A model generated the notes under the pieces. It was not told where the DNA came from. It made no database searches and was given only the letters and a program-made list of their open reading frames with translations. This document shows positions 39,001-45,875 of a stretch of DNA of 64,000 nt, piece by piece; within the stretch, counting starts at the first letter, position 1; each line of letters begins with the position of its first letter. A program made the position numbers and the translations under genes. The stretch covers positions 1-64,000 of the forward strand of contig CAKZKD010000028.1 in assembly GCA_937121175.1 (NCBI GenBank), read 5' to 3'. The DNA comes from an uncultured Flavobacteriales bacterium. GTDB lineage: Bacteria; Bacteroidota; Bacteroidia; Flavobacteriales_G; Salibacteraceae.

Positions 39001-39180
39001 ATTAATACTTCCTTAAGTACAATTTTGGTATTGCTTATGATATTCATCTTTGGTGGTGAAGTGATTAGAGGATTTGTCTTTGCGCTTATGGTTGGTGTAA
39101 TTGTCGGAACATATAGCTCACTTTGTATTGCCTCTCCTACTGTAGTTGACTTATCGAATGAAGAAAAAAATAACGATTAA
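36067..39180 (+). CDS. secDF: protein translocase subunit SecDF (fused)
   Basis: 1037 residues. SecD and SecF in one chain, the usual form in Bacteroidota. It uses the proton gradient to complete translocation through SecYEG. The first membrane helix is at residues 7-25. The periplasmic P1 region contains [16 protein letters not shown] and [17 protein letters not shown]. SecD membrane motifs include [27 protein letters not shown], and the SecF half begins near residue 735 with [15 protein letters not shown] and has [18 protein letters not shown]. About 70 acidic residues (approximately 278-350, rich in Asp, Ser, Thr) form a low-complexity insertion in P1 not found in the Escherichia coli proteins. 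It has its own promoter and terminator. Confidence 0.97.
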   Translation: [1037 protein letters not shown]

Positions 39181-39200
39181 TCGTTTGTATGAATAATATA

Positions 39201-39225
39201 AAAAGGGGCTTTTTGCCCCTTTTTT
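39201..39225 (+). terminator. intrinsic terminator of secDF
   Basis: A 9-bp perfect stem (AAAAGGGGC / GCCCCTTTT) with a loop of five T, ending in a T-run. It is 20 bp after the secDF stop and 15 bp before tatA. Confidence 0.88.
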
Positions 39226-39240
39226 GTTGATATTAGTTTT

Positions 39241-39465
39241 ATGGTTTTATTGTTCTTTAGTTTAGGTGGCGGTGAAATTTTCATCATTTTAATGGTTATA
39301 CTATTATTATTCGGATCGAAGAGAATTCCAGAAATTGCGCGAGGTTTAGGAAAAGGGATTCGACAATTTAAAGATGCTACCAACGATATACAACAAGACT
39401 TGAACGATAGCATCAAAGACGTAAAGAAAGACATCGACCAAACAAAAAAAGAATTGGATAAATAA
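39241..39465 (+). CDS. tatA: twin-arginine translocase subunit TatA/TatE family
   Basis: 74 residues. A single N-terminal membrane helix (residues 8-25, IFIILMVILLLFG), the hinge FGSKRIPEIARGLGKGIRQFK and a charged amphipathic tail rich in Asp/Lys, which is the TatA plan. It forms the pore of the Tat system for folded proteins. tatC is not adjacent. The start at 39241 is the only ATG that leaves the membrane helix near the N-terminus. It sits directly behind the secDF terminator, so both secretion routes are encoded side by side. Confidence 0.92.
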   Translation: MVLLFFSLGGGEIFIILMVILLLFGSKRIPEIARGLGKGIRQFKDATNDIQQDLNDSIKDVKKDIDQTKKELDK

Positions 39466-39495
39466 ACCCAGCTTTCAAAGAGTTAAAATTTAAGT

Positions 39496-41505
39496 GTGAA
39501 AAGTACACTTGCCATAAAAGCACAGATTCACTATTCATTAGCCTATTTGGTGGTTGGGTTCATTATTACCTTCATGCTGTGCTTCTGCAACCAAACAGCA
39601 TTTTCTCAAACCATCATTGAAACAGAAAATTCAGATTCGTCTGATACTGAAATTGAAGTGCCTAAAGAGCGTAAATTTTACACGTTTACGTTAGACCATA
39701 TCCATCCGGACACCATTATTGGCAGCCCATTTGACACTTCGCTTTCCAATTTTTTTAATTACAATTTCAACCTCTTTAACTTTCAAAATAACCTTGGAAA
39801 TGCCGGCACACCACAACAATCTTTGCTAGCAAAAGACTCCATTTTCACTGGCCTCAACTTTCGTTTTGACAATTTGTACGGATACCGACTTGGAATCCAT
39901 AAAATGCGATTTAAAGAGTTGACTCAGCCTTATGCTTCTGTGACGTACTTAAATGGAGCTCAACAAGAAGAGGGTATAAACATCGAACTTTCACAAAATA
40001 TTAGAGAAAACTGGAACGTATCTGCATGGTATCGAAAATTGAGCAGTGTAGGATTTTACGTTAAGCAAAAATCCGCGATTAACAACTTCTACTTCAATCA
40101 GCATTTTAAAACTAAAAACAACCGCTATCAACTTATGCTTTACGGAGTTTATAATGAAACTAATAACCAAGAAAATGGAGGAATTAAATACGACTCTTTG
40201 TTAACTGACGCAACTCAACAAATTGCAAGGCAAGGTTTTCAAATGAATTTTACAAATGCGCAAAATCGCAGCAGACAGCAAGAATATTTACTCAAACAAC
40301 GATTCAATTTTGGCCCTAAATCCAAATTTTATTATGTAGATGAAAACGACTCCCTTTACCCAGACTCGATTATATTGGAGCGGGTGCAGCCAAGGGTAAC
40401 ATTAGAACATAGTTTCGTTTTTCAGCATCAAGAATTTGTATTTGAAGATAAAGGTACCGACTCCTCGAACTACATAAATATAAATATTCCAAATGGAGAT
40501 ACCATCTTCGAGAAAACTCTACTTAATAAATTCGACAATGAATTCGCTGTGATTCTTCAACCATGGCTGCGTCAAGACAGTTCATTTTTTGGTAGTCTTC
40601 GGTTAAAAGCTGGAGCTGGGTTTGAATACGGAACCTATTCACAATACAACTATAACATTCCCCGAACCGATGAGTTTCTAAACAACATGTACCTCAAGGC
40701 TAGCCTTTATAACCTGCAACACAATGCACTGAACCTTAATGTAGGTGGAAAACTAATTTTGAGCGGTTACAACGAAGGCGACTTTAGCATTGGAGGTCAT
40801 ATTTCGAATCGTTTTTCTGAAAATATCAGGATTATTTTTATAGCTAACTCGAGTTCTCAGCGCCCGGCTCTAATATTCAACCAATACAATTCGGCTGGAT
40901 GGAGTTGGAAAAACTCGTTTAAGAAAATGGGGATTTTACAATGCGACTTATCATTAAATATGGACAAATCATTTTTCAAGTTAGGTGCATTTTATCAAAC
41001 TATAGCAAACTACACCTACTTTGGCATAAACGGTGCACCACAACAGTTCAAGGGGACAATAACCACGATAAGACCTTATGTTGAGAAACTTTTTAATGTA
41101 AGTGTGTTTCATTTGAGACTTACTGGAGGATACCAGTTCATTGACCAAGTGGGAATCATTAATCTCCCTGAACTATTCACCTACAATTCATTGTACTTCG
41201 AGTCCAAGATTTTTAAATCCGAAATGCTGGTACGTCTAGGAACTGATTTTTTCTATACGAGTGACTATACAGCCGACAATTTCAACCCTATAACACGTCA
41301 ATTTGAAGTTCAAACGAATCAAAAGGTTGGCAGCTACCCTTGGTTAGAGCCTTTTGTAATGGTAAATGTTGAGAATTTTTACTTTTTCGCTCGATTTGCC
41401 AATGCCGCGGAAGGATTTTTTGGATATAACTATTTGGCTAGACCAGGTTACGCAATGCAAGACCGCGCTTTAAAGTTTTCAATTCGGTGGGATTTTATTA
41501 ATTGA
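39496..41505 (+). CDS. putative porin, outer membrane
   Basis: 669 residues, GTG start. An N-terminal signal peptide with a long hydrophobic stretch (LAYLVVGFIITFMLCFC) ends near TAFSQ. The body is a series of beta strands with aromatic girdles (YGYRLGIHKMRFKEL, YASVTYLNGAQQEE, FFARFANAAEGFFGYNY), and the C-terminus FSIRWDFIN is a barrel end. This matches the large 'putative porin' (Porin_10) group of Bacteroidota by style and size; I did not search it. Substrate unknown. It follows tatA by 30 bp. The 3' end overlaps the convergent ThiE-like gene by 8 bp. Confidence 0.8.
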   Translation: MKSTLAIKAQIHYSLAYLVVGFIITFMLCFCNQTAFSQTIIETENSDSSDTEIEVPKERKFYTFTLDHIHPDTIIGSPFDTSLSNFFNYNFNLFNFQNNLGNAGTPQQSLLAKDSIFTGLNFRFDNLYGYRLGIHKMRFKELTQPYASVTYLNGAQQEEGINIELSQNIRENWNVSAWYRKLSSVGFYVKQKSAINNFYFNQHFKTKNNRYQLMLYGVYNETNNQENGGIKYDSLLTDATQQIARQGFQMNFTNAQNRSRQQEYLLKQRFNFGPKSKFYYVDENDSLYPDSIILERVQPRVTLEHSFVFQHQEFVFEDKGTDSSNYININIPNGDTIFEKTLLNKFDNEFAVILQPWLRQDSSFFGSLRLKAGAGFEYGTYSQYNYNIPRTDEFLNNMYLKASLYNLQHNALNLNVGGKLILSGYNEGDFSIGGHISNRFSENIRIIFIANSSSQRPALIFNQYNSAGWSWKNSFKKMGILQCDLSLNMDKSFFKLGAFYQTIANYTYFGINGAPQQFKGTITTIRPYVEKLFNVSVFHLRLTGGYQFIDQVGIINLPELFTYNSLYFESKIFKSEMLVRLGTDFFYTSDYTADNFNPITRQFEVQTNQKVGSYPWLEPFVMVNVENFYFFARFANAAEGFFGYNYLARPGYAMQDRALKFSIRWDFIN

Positions 41506-42133
41506 CTTCTTTTTCAACTCGTTTTGTTTCCTGAAGCAATTCGGCTAGCATTTTAACTCGGTCTTTCTTCTCTTTCCAAAGTGCACTGTGAACAGCCACC
41601 CCAGCAAACCCAGTTCTGCGCGCCAGTTCTATCCTATTCAATACTACACCGCCCAAAGCAATTACATTGTGTTTTGTTTTATACAACACACTACGTAGTT
41701 GTTTTTCAGAATAAGCTGCACTAAAATCTTGCATATCATGACGGTCAAAAACAGGGCTAAGAAAAACGTAATCGTATTTATCCTTATCGTTAATTAAACT
41801 CTGAATGGAATGAAAAGACTTGGATAATGCTAAGTTTCTTCTGAAATACCTTGCAAACCAAAACTTAAAATTACCCAAAACAGTATTATGCTTTTTGTGT
41901 GAGGAAATATGTATTCCCTTCAAACCAAATCTAGAAGCCAGAGAATAATGTGAATGAAGGACAACTCTATCTCTGTATTCAGGAGGAATCATTGTTAAAT
42001 ACTCCTTCATCTGCTTTCTTGTGAAACTCTTTTTCTTAACATGAAAGGCATCAAGCCCAAGATTCATAAATTCAATGATGTAACCAATTTCAGACTTGGT
42101 TTTATTAGGACTTGATACTACAATTAGCTTCAT
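41498..42133 (-). CDS. ThiE/TenI-like TIM-barrel protein with altered active site
   Basis: 211 residues. The order of segments follows thiamine phosphate synthase: a GLDAFHVKKKSF strand, the LHSHYSLASRFGLKGIHISS region, SKSFHSIQS, YVFLSPVF and ALGGVVLNRI. But several residues that bind pyrimidine diphosphate and magnesium in ThiE are changed: the Arg-Glu-Lys of the first strand is Lys-Lys-Lys, the Asp of the 'NDR' site is replaced (HSHYS) and the GQxD site reads SSHKK. It may be a divergent ThiE/TenI or have another role. It overlaps the GGGP synthase gene by 4 bp and is co-transcribed with it. Confidence 0.75.
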   Translation of the reverse strand: MKLIVVSSPNKTKSEIGYIIEFMNLGLDAFHVKKKSFTRKQMKEYLTMIPPEYRDRVVLHSHYSLASRFGLKGIHISSHKKHNTVLGNFKFWFARYFRRNLALSKSFHSIQSLINDKDKYDYVFLSPVFDRHDMQDFSAAYSEKQLRSVLYKTKHNVIALGGVVLNRIELARRTGFAGVAVHSALWKEKKDRVKMLAELLQETKRVEKEVN

Positions 42134-42858
42134 ACTGAATGTTTAATTGATGCAATTTCATTTAAAAAACCTTCTGATTCTTCTATTGCTGTTCCTATTA
42201 CCACAACGTTTGCACCTGAGCTGAAAGCGCTGACGATAGCTTCCTTTGTTCTAATTCCTCCACCTACAATCAGCGGAATATCTATTGTAGATTTCACTTG
42301 CGAAATAATAGCACCAGAAATTGGCATTTTCGCACCACTTCCCCCATCTAAGTACATTATATCGTGCCCCAGCATCTCACCAGCCAACGCAGTCGCTGCT
42401 GCTATTTGCGGTTTATTGTACGGAATTGGTTTAGTGTTACTAATGTATGAAGCTGTGGTTTCAGAACCGCAATCGACTAATATATATCCTGTTGCAATAG
42501 AGGGTAAACCAAGTCTTTTTATGTAAGGTGCTGCAATAACTTGTTGCCCTATCAAATATTCTGGGTTTCTACCCGAAATTAAGGATAGAAATAAAATAGC
42601 ATCTGCACTTTCTGAAATCTGAAAACTTGAGCCAGGGAAAATAACAACAGGTAAACTACTGTGCTTTTTAATTTCAGTGACCACTTCATTAAAAGTAATT
42701 CCATCCACCAAACTTCCGCCAACAAATAAAAAATCAACTCCGGCGGATTCAATTCTTTTCAATTGCTCGGGAAGTAGATGAAGTTCAATTTTATCTGGAT
42801 CAAGCAGCACTGCAATGTTCCTTGAATGGATCGATATATTTTCTAGTAGTGAAAGCAC
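42130..42858 (-). CDS. geranylgeranylglyceryl/heptaprenylglyceryl phosphate synthase family
   Basis: 242 residues. A TIM-barrel prenyltransferase family first known from archaeal lipid synthesis, which joins a polyprenyl diphosphate to glycerol-1-phosphate. The typical order is visible: VLLDPDKIE (magnesium and prenyl site), LFVGGSLVDG, VIFPGSSFQIS, YLDGGSGAKMPIS and VGGGIRTKEA (phosphate loop). Bacteroidota are known to carry such enzymes; which chain length is used cannot be read here. It overlaps the ThiE-like gene and lies 20 bp from the phosphopantetheinyl transferase gene. Confidence 0.9.
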   Translation of the reverse strand: MLSLLENISIHSRNIAVLLDPDKIELHLLPEQLKRIESAGVDFLFVGGSLVDGITFNEVVTEIKKHSSLPVVIFPGSSFQISESADAILFLSLISGRNPEYLIGQQVIAAPYIKRLGLPSIATGYILVDCGSETTASYISNTKPIPYNKPQIAAATALAGEMLGHDIMYLDGGSGAKMPISGAIISQVKSTIDIPLIVGGGIRTKEAIVSAFSSGANVVVIGTAIEESEGFLNEIASIKHSV

Positions 42859-42877
42859 AATGCAATAATAATTTTAT

Positions 42878-43477
42878 CTACAGTGTAAAAACCAAAACGT
42901 AGTCACTTATAATTTCGAATCCCAAATCTTCTTTCCGGTCTTTCTCATTAGTTAATCCAACCATTGCAGTCATTTGACCTTTTCCCATTTTTATTTCATC
43001 AATCCAGATTTGCTCTGAGAAAATTAAATGTTCTTTTTCTGAATACTTTTTAAAAATTGACTCCTTTACAGCCCACAGCAATGTATAGAACAACGATTCT
43101 GAAACTTCTGGTGGACATTTACAATCGTTTGGATTGAGAAATTTCTTTTTAATCCTAGTCGCCTTTTCTGAAATCAACTCAATATCAACTCCTACAGGCT
43201 CGTCATAGACTGCCACTGCTAAGCGTTTTTTCGAATGTGAGATTGAAACTAACTTATCTAATTGATTTGTTATTGGCTTTCCCTGAATATCATATGCTAG
43301 CTGATTAATGCCGAAAAACTCCTTCAAGACATGCTTTGAACAGCTTTTTTCTATTTGCCGATTCATGCTTATTTTTTTATCGAAACCACCGCTTGTAAAA
43401 AAATCAAGTGCCTCATCCATCTGCCAAACCAAAATTGATTTTGACTTGTTTACTGTTAACTTTTTCAATAGTGGCAT
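42878..43477 (-). CDS. 4'-phosphopantetheinyl transferase superfamily protein
   Basis: 199 residues. It moves phosphopantetheine from CoA to a carrier protein serine. Motifs of the Sfp-type group are visible: ISHSKKRLAVAVYDEPVGVDIE (metal Asp/Glu) and LLWAVKESIFKKY (catalytic Glu-Lys). The N-terminal half (residues 1-80) is the pseudo-duplicate typical of the two-domain form. No carrier protein or synthase is adjacent, so the substrate is open. It is first in the minus-strand operon with GGGP synthase and the ThiE-like gene, and is divergent from ahcY. The divergent promoters share a gap of about 70 bp. Confidence 0.88.
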   Translation of the reverse strand: MPLLKKLTVNKSKSILVWQMDEALDFFTSGGFDKKISMNRQIEKSCSKHVLKEFFGINQLAYDIQGKPITNQLDKLVSISHSKKRLAVAVYDEPVGVDIELISEKATRIKKKFLNPNDCKCPPEVSESLFYTLLWAVKESIFKKYSEKEHLIFSEQIWIDEIKMGKGQMTAMVGLTNEKDRKEDLGFEIISDYVLVFTL

Positions 43478-43518
43478 AAAGTAAAAAAATCGTGTTTAGG
43501 TTTAGTACATCTTATTAG

Positions 43519-43526
43519 TACCTTTG
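43519..43526 (+). promoter_or_regulatory. -7 promoter element for ahcY
   Basis: TACCTTTG, a full TAnnTTTG match, 24 bp before the ATG at 43551. It lies across any longer reading from 43524, which supports the 43551 start. Confidence 0.5.
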
Positions 43527-43550
43527 CAAAAATTTTCGAAACAAATTTAT

Positions 43551-44870
43551 ATGAGTAATACAGAAACACAATCCCGTCCAAAGTATAAGGTTAAGGATAT
43601 TTCCCTTGCAGATTGGGGTAGAAAAGAAATCAGATTAGCGGAAGCTGAAATGCCAGGGCTAATGTCATTAAGAAAAGAATATGGAGCTTCTAAGCCACTT
43701 CAAGGTTCTAGAATTGCAGGTTGTTTACACATGACTATTCAAACTGCAGTTCTTATTGAAACTCTCGTTGAACTTGGCGCAGACGTTACATGGTCTTCAT
43801 GTAATATTTTCTCAACACAAGATCACGCAGCAGCAGCAATAGCCGCAGCGGGCGTTCCTGTTTATGCTTGGAAAGGCATGACTGACGAAGAATTCGATTG
43901 GTGCATTGAACAAACTTTATTCGCTTTCGAAGGTGGTGAGCCTTTGAATATGATTTTGGACGATGGCGGAGATTTAACGAACATGGTGTTCGATAGATTC
44001 CCTGAACTAACCAATGACATTAAAGGGTTGAGTGAAGAAACTACTACTGGCGTTCACAGACTATACGAACGAATGAAGAATGGCACCCTAGTAATGCCTG
44101 CAATCAACGTTAACGATTCCGTAACCAAGTCAAAATTTGACAATAAATACGGTTGTAAAGAATCATTAGTGGATTCAATTAGAAGAGCCACCGACACAAT
44201 GATGGCTGGAAAAGTCGCTGTTGTTTGTGGATACGGTGATGTAGGTAAAGGTTCTGCTGCTTCTTTAAGAGGTGCAGGTGCAAGAGTTATTGTTACTGAA
44301 GTTGATCCAATTTGTGCACTTCAAGCTGCAATGGACGGATTTGCAGTAAGAACTTTAGAAAACGCACTTAACGAAGTTGATATTGTTGTTACTACTACCG
44401 GAAATAAGGACATAGTTCAAGGTCATCACTTCGAAGCGATGAAAGACAAAACCATTGTTTGCAACATTGGACATTTCGACAATGAAATTGATATGGCTTG
44501 GTTGATTGAAAACCATGGTTCAACTAAAACTGAAATTAAGCCTCAGGTGGATCTTTACAACGTAAATGGAAATGATATTATCGTTCTTGCAGAGGGTCGT
44601 TTGGTAAACTTAGGATGTGCTACTGGTCACCCTTCGTTTGTAATGAGTAATTCATTTACAAACCAAACTTTAGCTCAAATTGAACTTTGGACAAATAGCG
44701 ATGCGTATGAGAACAATGTTTATATGTTGCCTAAGCATCTAGATGAAAAAGTTGCTAAACTCCATCTTGCAAAAATTGGAGTTGAATTAACTGAACTTAG
44801 AAAAGATCAAGCAGATTATATTGGAGTTGATGTTAATGGCCCGTACAAACCGGAGCATTACAGATACTAA
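43551..44870 (+). CDS. ahcY: adenosylhomocysteinase
   Basis: 439 residues from [17 protein letters not shown]. It hydrolyses S-adenosylhomocysteine to adenosine and homocysteine, closing the SAM methylation cycle. Signatures include [36 protein letters not shown], the NAD loop [21 protein letters not shown] and the C-terminal [23 protein letters not shown]...KPEHYRY. The length fits the bacterial form with the insert. It has its own -7 element and terminator, so monocistronic. Confidence 0.97.
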   Translation: MSNTETQSRPKYKVKDISLADWGRKEIRLAEAEMPGLMSLRKEYGASKPLQGSRIAGCLHMTIQTAVLIETLVELGADVTWSSCNIFSTQDHAAAAIAAAGVPVYAWKGMTDEEFDWCIEQTLFAFEGGEPLNMILDDGGDLTNMVFDRFPELTNDIKGLSEETTTGVHRLYERMKNGTLVMPAINVNDSVTKSKFDNKYGCKESLVDSIRRATDTMMAGKVAVVCGYGDVGKGSAASLRGAGARVIVTEVDPICALQAAMDGFAVRTLENALNEVDIVVTTTGNKDIVQGHHFEAMKDKTIVCNIGHFDNEIDMAWLIENHGSTKTEIKPQVDLYNVNGNDIIVLAEGRLVNLGCATGHPSFVMSNSFTNQTLAQIELWTNSDAYENNVYMLPKHLDEKVAKLHLAKIGVELTELRKDQADYIGVDVNGPYKPEHYRY

Positions 44871-44892
44871 ATATTGCTACATACTAGATTTT

Positions 44893-44920
44893 AAAGCCAC
44901 TCGGAAACGGGTGGCTTTTT
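44893..44920 (+). terminator. intrinsic terminator of ahcY
   Basis: An 11-bp stem with one G-U pair (AAAGCCACTCG / CGGGTGGCTTT), loop GAAA and a short T-run. Its right end touches the stop of the convergent Rieske-like gene. The minus-strand T-run is weak, so it mostly serves ahcY. Confidence 0.85.
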
Positions 44921-45347
44921 AGTTATATATATGAAGTATTCCTTGTGTTTCTCTTGTTTGATATTGCAATAGTGGAATTGCTGAATTTCCAGAAGCCACA
45001 GTTCCGTCAGACAAGTAGTACTGAATACCATCGCATTCTTCAACTCCAAAAATATTACTGGAATCTGCCGTTACCACAGCACATTGTTCAGTGCTTTTGT
45101 GCGGAGAATGCCTTTCAAAAGCACGGTATGCATTAACATCTCGATAAATAAGAATCCCTCTAGATCCTCCTTCCACATTTATTGATCCACCAATTGCAGT
45201 TAAATTGAAGTTAGATGGTTGGTCAAGGTTTAAATAAATATTCACCGGTACTTGCGGAATATTCTCATATTGATTCGTATTATTATCGTCCTTCTTACAG
45301 GATAAAAACAAAACAAATACTGTGATTAAGAAAAAACCTTTTCTCAT
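44919..45347 (-). CDS. Rieske-fold lipoprotein lacking 2Fe-2S ligands
   Basis: 142 residues from the ATG at 45347 (an ATG three codons earlier is possible). The lipobox VLFLSC is followed by KKDDN, which fits the surface export signal (Lys-Asp-Asp). The C-terminal 80 residues follow the Rieske outline: GILIYRDVNAYRAFERHSPH, then QCAVV, then EECDGIQYYLSDGTVASGNSAIPLLQY. In a true Rieske site the first motif is CxH and the second CxxH. Here the first Cys is Ser and the second motif is shortened (CDG), so no cluster is expected. Such degenerate forms are frequent in Bacteroidota lipoproteins. Its 5' end overlaps the gene at 45322 head-to-head. Confidence 0.75.
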   Translation of the reverse strand: MRKGFFLITVFVLFLSCKKDDNNTNQYENIPQVPVNIYLNLDQPSNFNLTAIGGSINVEGGSRGILIYRDVNAYRAFERHSPHKSTEQCAVVTADSSNIFGVEECDGIQYYLSDGTVASGNSAIPLLQYQTRETQGILHIYN

Positions 45348-45678
45348 AGCCCGCAAAGCTACACTTGTTTCTCTGATTTTTACAGCACTTTTAATTTCAC
45401 CCTTTCAAGAATCCCATGCTCAAAGTAAGTTTGACTCAAAACGCAAGGTAAAAAAGAGAGGCAAAGCCGCAGAAAAACAGAAAAAAGAAGATTTAGAAGC
45501 TGAACTTAATATTTCAGCGGATTTACGTCAACAACACATATCCAATCAGAATAAGGATGTTCGAAAACGAATGAAAAAAAATAAAAAAAGAGCAAAACGA
45601 TATAATGACCATAAAAAAAGCTTTTTTCTGAAACGATGGTTCTCCTCTCTAAAAATTAAAATCAAGAACATTTTTTAA
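45322..45678 (+). CDS. small basic secreted protein, unknown
   Basis: 118 residues, GTG start (no inner start preserves the signal). A signal peptide (ATLVSLIFTALLISPFQESHAQ) is followed by a very basic chain: KFDSKRKVKKRGKAAEKQKKE, then a helix-prone centre, then KKNKKRAKRYNDHKKS and a tail KIKIKNIF. With so many Lys/Arg it may bind anionic lipids, LPS, or nucleic acids; that is inference. Its first 26 bases lie inside the 5' end of the opposite-strand Rieske-like gene, an unusual divergent overlap. No known family. Confidence 0.55.
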   Translation: MIKKKPFLIARKATLVSLIFTALLISPFQESHAQSKFDSKRKVKKRGKAAEKQKKEDLEAELNISADLRQQHISNQNKDVRKRMKKNKKRAKRYNDHKKSFFLKRWFSSLKIKIKNIF

Positions 45679-45798
45679 CCCGTAAAACCCTGCTTTAAAA
45701 TAAGTTAACAGAATACTAAATTTAAAGCTGAATTACTAAAAAATGAAATAGCAAAACCGTTAAATAACAAGGTCTAGCGAACGAATCAATACCTCGTC

Positions 45799-45830
45799 GG
45801 CGGTAAGCAAATATTTATATCTTTACCGCC
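45799..45830. promoter_or_regulatory. inverted repeat around the receptor promoter
   Basis: GGCGGTAA (45799-45806) and TTACCGCC (45823-45830) are perfect 8-bp arms with a 16-bp AT-rich spacer. Between and into the right arm lies TATCTTTA (45818-45825), seven of eight bases of TAnnTTTG. An operator over the -7 element of the TonB-dependent receptor operon is the simplest reading. The remainder of the 197-bp gap (45679-45875) holds nothing else I can support. Confidence 0.5.
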
Positions 45831-45875
45831 TTAATTTCGCTTCATTTTTGATTTAATAACATTAATCAAGTATAT

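Noticed and set aside
43524-43550. Longer start for ahcY
   Set aside because: It lies within the -7 element and adds residues not found at the family N-terminus.
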